43,065 nt of DNA. It comes from an uncultured Clostridia bacterium. Lineage in GTDB: Bacteria > Bacillota > Clostridia > Christensenellales > UBA1242. The position numbers were made by a program, and so were the translations under genes. Position 1 is the first letter of the stretch; every line of letters starts with the position of its first letter. The stretch is taken from positions 1 through 43,065 of the forward strand of contig CANQHL010000003.1 in the NCBI GenBank assembly GCA_947623775.1. The letters are read 5' to 3'. Shown here piece by piece: positions 37,142 to 43,065 of this stretch. The notes below the pieces were generated by a model that saw nothing but the letters and a program-made list of their open reading frames with translations, was not told where the DNA came from and did no database searches.

Positions 37142-37274
37142 CTGGAGCCGCTCAGCGAGCGGTGCTGCCCGATAGGCGTACGCCAAGCCTCTGGCTTCTA
37201 GGCTCCAGGCAAACTATGTTTGCAGTTTTGCTGAGAGCAAAACAAAAGGACTTGCGATTTTTGCAAGTCCTTTT
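37142..37274. other. Array of consecutive hairpins directly 3' of tRNA-Thr
   Basis: CTGGAGCC..GGCTCCAG closing stem with inner hairpins; GCAAAC-TAT-GTTTGC; GTTTTGCT-GAG-AGCAAAAC; AAAAGGACTTGC-N7-GCAAGTCCTTTT. Confidence 0.8.
37244..37274 (-). terminator. Terminator of tRNA-Thr
   Basis: 12-bp perfect stem AAAAGGACTTGC/GCAAGTCCTTTT. Confidence 0.7.
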
Positions 37275-37275
37275 C

Positions 37276-37350
37276 TGGAGCTGATGGCGGGAATCGGACC
37301 CGCGACCACCACCTTACCAAGGTGGTGCTCTACCCCTGAGCCACATCAGC
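37276..37350 (-). tRNA. tRNA-Thr (anticodon GGT), CCA encoded
   Basis: GCTGATGTGGCTCAGGGGTAGAGCACCACCTTGGTAAGGTGGTGGTCGCGGGTCCGATTCCCGCCATCAGCTCCA; 7-bp acceptor stem. Confidence 0.95.
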
Positions 37351-37503
37351 ATATTTTAGGTTTTTATGTGTTTTTTCACGAATTTTTCTAAATTTTATGT
37401 TAATTTTTTATTAATTTTCTTTTTGGCAGGGATTACTCCCCGCCGTAAATACCGCTGCTACCATTAAATAGCTGACTCTTCATCTTTATTAGGATTTTGT
37501 ACA

Positions 37504-37662
37504 TTATTGATCTTTTGCTTTTTTTAAATATGCTTTTAAATCTTTGTTATAATCTTCGCCGTACAACTCTTTCATATAATTTCTAAATCTTTCTTGATCA
37601 TACTCAGACGGAATCATATTGTATAACAACCTAACCTCAAAATCCGTGTAAGTGGAAGTCAT
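37504..37662 (-). CDS. Possible small protein or 5'-truncated gene remnant (52 aa, open upstream to about 37740)
   Basis: MTSTYTDFEVRLLYNMIPSEYDQERFRNYMKELYGEDYNKDLKAYLKKAKDQ; the in-frame upstream YARIYEWSENELYRKDDSKT also looks coding but has no ATG. Confidence 0.35.
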   Translation of the reverse strand: MTSTYTDFEVRLLYNMIPSEYDQERFRNYMKELYGEDYNKDLKAYLKKAKDQ

Positions 37663-37769
37663 TGTCTTTGAGTCATCTTTTCTATATAGTTCATTTTCAC
37701 TCCACTCATATATTCTAGCATAAAAAATATAAAAAGTAAACCTAGTTGCTTAAATTTTTTAAATTATTT

Positions 37770-39116
37770 TTATTTTAAACTATATGCAAGTTTTTCTATG
37801 TCACCCGCTCCTAGTATAACATACATATCAGCCTTTGCTTGATTTTTGATTATTTCAGCCCTACATATAGAAAATTTTTGAAAATATCGTGATTTTACAT
37901 TGTTTTTTGCTAAATTCTCCGTAAAATTTCGTGAATTTATGTTTTTTATAGGCTTCTCTCTTGCAGGATAAATTGGCAACATCCACACCTCATCGCAAAA
38001 ATCGAAACATTTCATAAACTCATCATAAAGGTCTCTTGTCCTTGAAAATGTATGCGGCTGAAATACTGCAATGATCTTGCCATCTCCGACAATTTCTCTG
38101 CATGCCTTTGTCGTCGATAAGATTTCGGTAGGATGATGAGCATAATCATGGATGATAATTGGATTTTTTTCTTGTATTATTTCAAATCTTCTTTTTATAC
38201 CTTTAAAATCCTCAATACCTTTCTTTATATCCTTCGCATCAACACCTAAAAAAATTGCCACGCACGACGCAGCCAAAGCATTATAAATATTATGTATACC
38301 AAAGCATGGTAGCTTTATATTTGTCAATTTTTTATCAAGGATATATAAATTAAATTCATATTTTCCCTTCTGATATTCAACAACATTTTTAGCTGTCACA
38401 ATTGCACCATCATTAAATCCAAAAGAAAGATAATTTCGGTTGCCAACATGCAACTTTTCATCTTTTTCATCAAAATTGTATATAATTACGCCATTTTTTG
38501 CAGTATTTTCAATAAATTTATTAAAAGATGCAAAAATATTGTCTAAATTTTTAAAATAATCAAGATGGTCTTCTTGCACATTTAAAATCACTGACACATA
38601 ATTTTTTAAGGTTAAAAAACTATCCTTATACTCACACGCTTCCGTTAAAAACAAATCACTTTCTCCGATATGCAAGTTGGAATTGATGTTGTTAAGCACG
38701 CCACCGATATGAACAGTCGGATCAAGTCCACCACTTAACAAAATAGATGCCACCATTCCTGTTGTCGTTGTTTTTCCATGGCACCCCGCTATCGAAACAC
38801 ACTTCTTATCTTTAGAAATCATCGCCAATGCTTCCGCTCGGTTCAATAGTTTTTTATTCATTTTTCTTGCCAAAATTAAATCCGCATTATCCTCTGGAAT
38901 TGCTCCAGAATATATTATGCATTCGCTATTGGCAACATATTTCGGGGAACTTCCAATTTTAATTTCTATTCCCTCTTCTGCCAGTACGTCTGTTATCTCC
39001 GATTCAACCGCATCAGAGCCGCACACCGACACACCTTGTGATTTTAATAATTTTGCTATAGCGGATAAACTTATTCCGCCTATCCCTATTATGTAAACAG
39101 ACTTATATTCAAACAT
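37770..39116 (-). CDS. murC: UDP-N-acetylmuramate--L-alanine ligase
   Basis: MFEYKSVYIIGIGGISLSAIAKLL; AGCHGKTTTTGMVASIL; IHDYAHHPTEI. Start at 39116 rather than 39257, which would overlap murB. Confidence 0.93.
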   Translation of the reverse strand: MFEYKSVYIIGIGGISLSAIAKLLKSQGVSVCGSDAVESEITDVLAEEGIEIKIGSSPKYVANSECIIYSGAIPEDNADLILARKMNKKLLNRAEALAMISKDKKCVSIAGCHGKTTTTGMVASILLSGGLDPTVHIGGVLNNINSNLHIGESDLFLTEACEYKDSFLTLKNYVSVILNVQEDHLDYFKNLDNIFASFNKFIENTAKNGVIIYNFDEKDEKLHVGNRNYLSFGFNDGAIVTAKNVVEYQKGKYEFNLYILDKKLTNIKLPCFGIHNIYNALAASCVAIFLGVDAKDIKKGIEDFKGIKRRFEIIQEKNPIIIHDYAHHPTEILSTTKACREIVGDGKIIAVFQPHTFSRTRDLYDEFMKCFDFCDEVWMLPIYPAREKPIKNINSRNFTENLAKNNVKSRYFQKFSICRAEIIKNQAKADMYVILGAGDIEKLAYSLK

Positions 39117-39186
39117 ATTATCATTATATGAAAAATAAGTTTGGAATGTAATCAAGTTTTTCAATCTCACAGCATAGATATATCTT

Positions 39187-40083
39187 ATGGATAAAGAATT
39201 AATATTAAAAACTAAATTCGTATTAGATGAAGAAATTAAAAATCTAACCACGTACAAAAATGCCGGAACGGTATCAGGGGCATTCTACCCAAAAAATCAA
39301 AAAGAATTAATAAATGTATATAAATTTTTGACAAAATATCATTTCCCCTTTATCATAATCGGTAACGGGAGCAATTTGCTGATTGACGATAAAAGCCCGC
39401 TTTTTGTTTTATCAACAAAGTGTCTTGAACACAAAATTTCAATTAAAAACAATATTTTAAGCGTTTCTTCATCTACTAATTTATATGAAGTGTATAATTT
39501 TTGTAGCAAAAAATCATTGACAGGTTTTGAAAAACTTGCAGGGATCCCGGCAACAGTAGGCGGTGCCATCAAAAATAACGCATCGGCTTTCGGTCAAAGC
39601 ATTTTTGATTGCCTAACATCGATTAAAATTGTAGATAGAGGTAAAATTAAAACCATCTCAAAAGATGAAATAAATTATTTTTACCATGGCACAAATTTAA
39701 AGAATATTTTGATATTATCTGCAAATTTTCAGTTAAAACATCTAAATAAATGCGAAATTCTTAATAATTATATAAATTGTATGAAAATAAGAAAACAAAA
39801 CCAACCATCATTCCTTTGTTGTGGAAGCGTATTTAAAAACCCACCAAATTGTAAAAGTGCAGGTGTTCTAATAGAAAGATGTCGCTTAAAAGGAATAGCG
39901 ATAAACGACGCACAAATTTCACAAAAACATGCCAACTTTATAGTTAACAACTGCAATGCATCTTTCGATGATATATACAATTTGATAACATTATGCAAAA
40001 GAAAAGTGTTCTTTAAATTTGGCGTAAAACTTGAAGAAGAAGTGGAAATTATTTCAAAAAATTTAAAAAAATCTCATTTTTAA
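39187..40083 (+). CDS. murB: UDP-N-acetylenolpyruvoylglucosamine reductase
   Basis: IIGNGSNLLIDD, EKLAGIPATVGGAIKNNASAFGQ, CGSVFKNP. Confidence 0.93.
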   Translation: MDKELILKTKFVLDEEIKNLTTYKNAGTVSGAFYPKNQKELINVYKFLTKYHFPFIIIGNGSNLLIDDKSPLFVLSTKCLEHKISIKNNILSVSSSTNLYEVYNFCSKKSLTGFEKLAGIPATVGGAIKNNASAFGQSIFDCLTSIKIVDRGKIKTISKDEINYFYHGTNLKNILILSANFQLKHLNKCEILNNYINCMKIRKQNQPSFLCCGSVFKNPPNCKSAGVLIERCRLKGIAINDAQISQKHANFIVNNCNASFDDIYNLITLCKRKVFFKFGVKLEEEVEIISKNLKKSHF

Positions 40084-40093
40084 GCGATTTTTC

Positions 40094-40126
40094 AAAAAAA
40101 TCTAGGTTAATATCCTAGATTTTTTA
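40094..40126. terminator. Bidirectional terminator between murB and era
   Basis: AAAAAATCTAGG-TTAATAT-CCTAGATTTTTT. Confidence 0.8.
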
Positions 40127-40943
40127 ATTTTTGAGGTTTATTTCGCCAATCCTTTTCAACCTTGACAAATATTTTTAACATTACTTTTTTGCCAAGTAAA
40201 TTTTCCGCAAACTTTCGGGTGTTCATGCCGATTTTTTTTAAGCCCGTTCCACCTTTACCGATTATTATTCCTTTATGAGATTCTTGTTCGCAAACTATAT
40301 CACAATCAATATAAACAATTTCTTCTTCCTCCAAAAATCTTATCACTTCAACAGCAATCCCATGCGGAATCTCTTTATTCAAATTATTTAGACAATTCTC
40401 CCGTACCTCCTCCGCTATTAAATACTTTACACTTTTGTCAGTGTATTCGTCGGGCGAAAAGATGTAATAAGGCTTTTGATATTGGTTAAGTTTCTCTTTA
40501 ATCAGATTTAGAAGTTCTTCCAAATTCTCACCGGTTTTTGATGAAATGCTTATGTTGCTTTCGAAATCTTTTTGACCACTTAAATCACTCTTTGTACGTG
40601 CAATGATTTTCTCACATTCTATGTGGTCAATATATTCCCTTTCCTCATCATCAGGCAAAGTTGTCCCATCAATTAAATATACCACAAGGTCAACCCCCGC
40701 CAGTGCACTCCTAACGTTTTTCATCATAATTTTATCTAAATTATTTTTACTATGATGAACTCCCGGTGTATCAACAAAAATAATTTGACAATCTTTTTTG
40801 TTGACTATACCCAATATGTTTTCTCTTGTTGTTTGAGGTTTTTGAGAAATTATCGATACTTTTTCACCAACAAGTGCATTTATCAAGCTGCTCTTTCCGG
40901 CGTTTGGTTTTCCTATTAATGCAACATAACCACTGTAAAACAT
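40107..40943 (-). CDS. era: GTPase Era
   Basis: GYVALIGKPNAGKSSLINALVGEKVSIISQKPQTTRENILGIV; KH domain GKGGTGLKKIGMNTRKFAENLLGKKV. Confidence 0.97.
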   Translation of the reverse strand: MFYSGYVALIGKPNAGKSSLINALVGEKVSIISQKPQTTRENILGIVNKKDCQIIFVDTPGVHHSKNNLDKIMMKNVRSALAGVDLVVYLIDGTTLPDDEEREYIDHIECEKIIARTKSDLSGQKDFESNISISSKTGENLEELLNLIKEKLNQYQKPYYIFSPDEYTDKSVKYLIAEEVRENCLNNLNKEIPHGIAVEVIRFLEEEEIVYIDCDIVCEQESHKGIIIGKGGTGLKKIGMNTRKFAENLLGKKVMLKIFVKVEKDWRNKPQKLKNLGY

Positions 40944-41419
40944 TATTCTTCCCTGCCCAGTCCAAGTTCTTCAAGAACCTTATTGCTTGTTTCCATCATT
41001 TTCTCTTCATCTTCCTTTTGAATATGATCATAACCTAAAATATGAAGCAGCCCATGAAGTGCCAAGAAACCTATCTCACGTTTTTTGGAATGATTATAGA
41101 GTTTTGCTTGCCATTTTGCTATTTTCTTGCAGATTACAACATCACCTATATACAATGTGCCATCAGGTGCATACTCATTTTTAAAATCATTTAATGTTTG
41201 CGGATAAACTATGTCAAGCATAGGAAAAGAGAGAACGTCCGTCTCTTTATCTATCTTTCTAAATTTTCTATTTAACTCTCTTATTCTTTGTCTATTGACA
41301 AATGATACAGTCACCCAGGTGTTTGAAACATCATTGCCTGTAACTTCGGCTGCCTTTGTATAAATTCTTTTAATTAGTTTTTTGTACTTATGTCCCACAT
41401 TTTCAAAGTTGAAAAACAT
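40943..41419 (-). CDS. ybeY: Endoribonuclease YbeY
   Basis: ETDVLSFPM; HGLLHILGYDH. Confidence 0.95.
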   Translation of the reverse strand: MFFNFENVGHKYKKLIKRIYTKAAEVTGNDVSNTWVTVSFVNRQRIRELNRKFRKIDKETDVLSFPMLDIVYPQTLNDFKNEYAPDGTLYIGDVVICKKIAKWQAKLYNHSKKREIGFLALHGLLHILGYDHIQKEDEEKMMETSNKVLEELGLGREE

Positions 41420-42538
41420 TTATCCTCCTATATCGCGACTGACTGTAATAACATACTCAATTTGTTGAATTCCGCCAGCTTCTCTTATTGTATATTTTTC
41501 CTCTTTTATTATCTCATTTTTTTGCAAAAAAATCAAGGCTTTTTCTCTTGCTTTTTCAATTATTATTTCCCGAACGTCCTCAAACTTTTCAACATATTCT
41601 TTTGTTATAACCTCATAATAACAATAATTAATCTTTTTTAATGGTAAAATGTTGTTTTTTGATATAAAAATCGATGTTTTTTCCATTTCGTAATCATTAA
41701 AAGGTATTTCACCATGTGTTGAGTAAATTACAAGATTGTTTAAACAAACCTCCCTTTTCTGAAAAATTTTTCCGGTACGTTCCTTTTTTATAAAATAATC
41801 ATAGTGCGTTTCGTTTGCCTTTATCCACACATCGGCATATATTTCTGCTTGTGGTTTTATTGTTCGTTTATTGCCTTGCGAATCTATTATATACGGATAG
41901 ACAAGTAAATCACCTTTTTTCACAACATCACCCACATCAACCGCAAGTGTTCCTTGAATTAAATTTATATCAGTAATTAATCCGTCGTACTCACTCACTA
42001 TTGCCTCTTGCAACACCTCCTCATCAGACAAAATTCCCTCGTTGACATTTACAACAAGGCTTTGCCCAACTATTGCAACACTCACCGAGCTTATATTTTC
42101 ATAATGATTTTTTATCATTCGTTCAAGGCTCTGCGTGTCGATTTTTGATTTCATTCGCGATGGCAAGTTTTTATCAACAAAAGAGATAATTTCACTTTTA
42201 TTTAGTGTTTTTAGCCCAAAAATGCTGATTTTTAACACAAAATTATATTGAAAAGCATAAATTATCGAGCAAAATAGCAATGCAACGATAAGTCCATAAC
42301 TTGTAATTATTCTCTTTATCTTTTTAAAAGCACCTTGATAAGTTATCGAAACAACTTCAAGTCCGACTGAGGAAATTAGTTTCTTAAGCTCTCTTTTATT
42401 TATATGGTCAACTTCAAATTCACTTTCATCATGATTTTCTCTTTTTAAATTGTATATTTTTATTTTTTTGACTAAATTGTTTAATGCCCTTTCTTGATTT
42501 AAGCCCTTTACTTTGATTTTAGTTTTTCTTTTGCTCAT
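41420..42538 (-). CDS. yqfD: Sporulation protein YqfD
   Basis: Position between yqfC-like and ybeY; IKGLNQERALNNL..., central TM then GDVVKKGDLLVYP. Confidence 0.85.
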   Translation of the reverse strand: MSKRKTKIKVKGLNQERALNNLVKKIKIYNLKRENHDESEFEVDHINKRELKKLISSVGLEVVSITYQGAFKKIKRIITSYGLIVALLFCSIIYAFQYNFVLKISIFGLKTLNKSEIISFVDKNLPSRMKSKIDTQSLERMIKNHYENISSVSVAIVGQSLVVNVNEGILSDEEVLQEAIVSEYDGLITDINLIQGTLAVDVGDVVKKGDLLVYPYIIDSQGNKRTIKPQAEIYADVWIKANETHYDYFIKKERTGKIFQKREVCLNNLVIYSTHGEIPFNDYEMEKTSIFISKNNILPLKKINYCYYEVITKEYVEKFEDVREIIIEKAREKALIFLQKNEIIKEEKYTIREAGGIQQIEYVITVSRDIGG

Positions 42539-42798
42539 TGGAAGAACTCCATTTTTATGATTTTTCCTTGAATAAGCATCGTATTTTCTGTAAGTTCATT
42601 GAGTATCATATTTTGTCCCTCAATAACCACACGTCCTCGTCTAACCTTAAAAACTATTGTGTCCGGAGACAAAACTGTCAAGCCTAAATGTCCCTCAACA
42701 TATACAAGTTTGCCTGCCATATTTACGATATTAAAATCCGCAAAGAATTCTTCATTTATCTGGGCTCTTTTTTTTATTTCGTCAAAAAAATTAAACAC
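42535..42798 (-). CDS. yqfC: Sporulation protein YqfC
   Basis: 87 aa YabP/YqfC-like: VYVEGHLGLTVLSPDTIVFKVRRGRVVIEGQNMIL. Confidence 0.8.
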   Translation of the reverse strand: MFNFFDEIKKRAQINEEFFADFNIVNMAGKLVYVEGHLGLTVLSPDTIVFKVRRGRVVIEGQNMILNELTENTMLIQGKIIKMEFFQ

Positions 42799-42884
42799 AC
42801 GTTCCTCCGCTATATAGATATGCTAATTTAATCTGATTTATTAAATCACATAATTGCATGCTGCATTTAATAAATCAAATTCCA

Positions 42885-43065
42885 TAAAACAAAAAGTACG
42901 CTTTATTTTGCGTACTTACCTATTTCGCTTGATTATTTTGTAAAACAAAAAGTACGCTTTATTTTGCGTACTTACCTATTCCGCTTGGTTATTTTGTAAA
43001 ACAAAAAGTACGCTTTATTTTGCGTACTTACCTATTCCGCTTGGTTATTTTGTAAAACAAAAAGT
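42885..43065. repeat. 56-bp tandem repeat array (3 full copies plus partial, truncated by window end)
   Basis: Unit TAAAACAAAAAGTACGCTTTATTTTGCGTACTTACCTATT[T/C]CGCTT[G/A..]TTATTTTG starts at 42885, 42941, 42997, 43053; contains AAGTACGC-TTTATTTT-GCGTACTT. Confidence 0.9.

Noticed and set aside
37142-37274. Integron attC site
   Set aside because: No clear RYYYAAC/GTTRRRY core sites and no integrase seen in the window.
42885-43065. CRISPR array
   Set aside because: The whole 56-bp unit repeats with only a few substitutions; there are no variable spacers.

Overview
Low-GC, Firmicutes/Clostridia-like chromosomal window, read by eye with no database search. Housekeeping genes, mostly on the minus strand: ileS (partial, with an Ile T-box leader), SRP RNA, an Fe-S scaffold/cysteine desulfurase pair, trx, tcdA-like, hslU/hslV, topA, dprA, comM, degV, alkD-like, rpsU-rplS, mtaB, a CadA/CadC-type metal exporter and regulator, murC/murB (divergent), era, ybeY, yqfD, yqfC and tRNA-Thr(GGT). 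The accessory content stands out. (i) Ten tandem paralogous two-TM small proteins (3124-9044) have a SHOCT-like central segment, and nine of them end in a conserved tail Y-x-E-E-I-[V/I/L]. The same tail ends an unrelated soluble protein (24133-24630) that sits next to an InlB-repeat-like lipoprotein gene. This is the best candidate for an undescribed system. (ii) A dense hairpin array lies directly 3' of tRNA-Thr (37142-37274). (iii) A 56-bp tandem repeat with an internal perfect hairpin runs off the window end. (iv) At two genes, and less clearly a third, the 3' coding tail appears duplicated downstream of the stop. (v) A small accessory cluster holds an ART-like protein, a duplicated uncharacterised domain and an orphan-immunity-like protein. 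(vi) Regulatory sites include a perfect operator inside the cadC promoter spacer and a probably leaderless XRE-membrane regulator. Functions of the accessory genes are inference.
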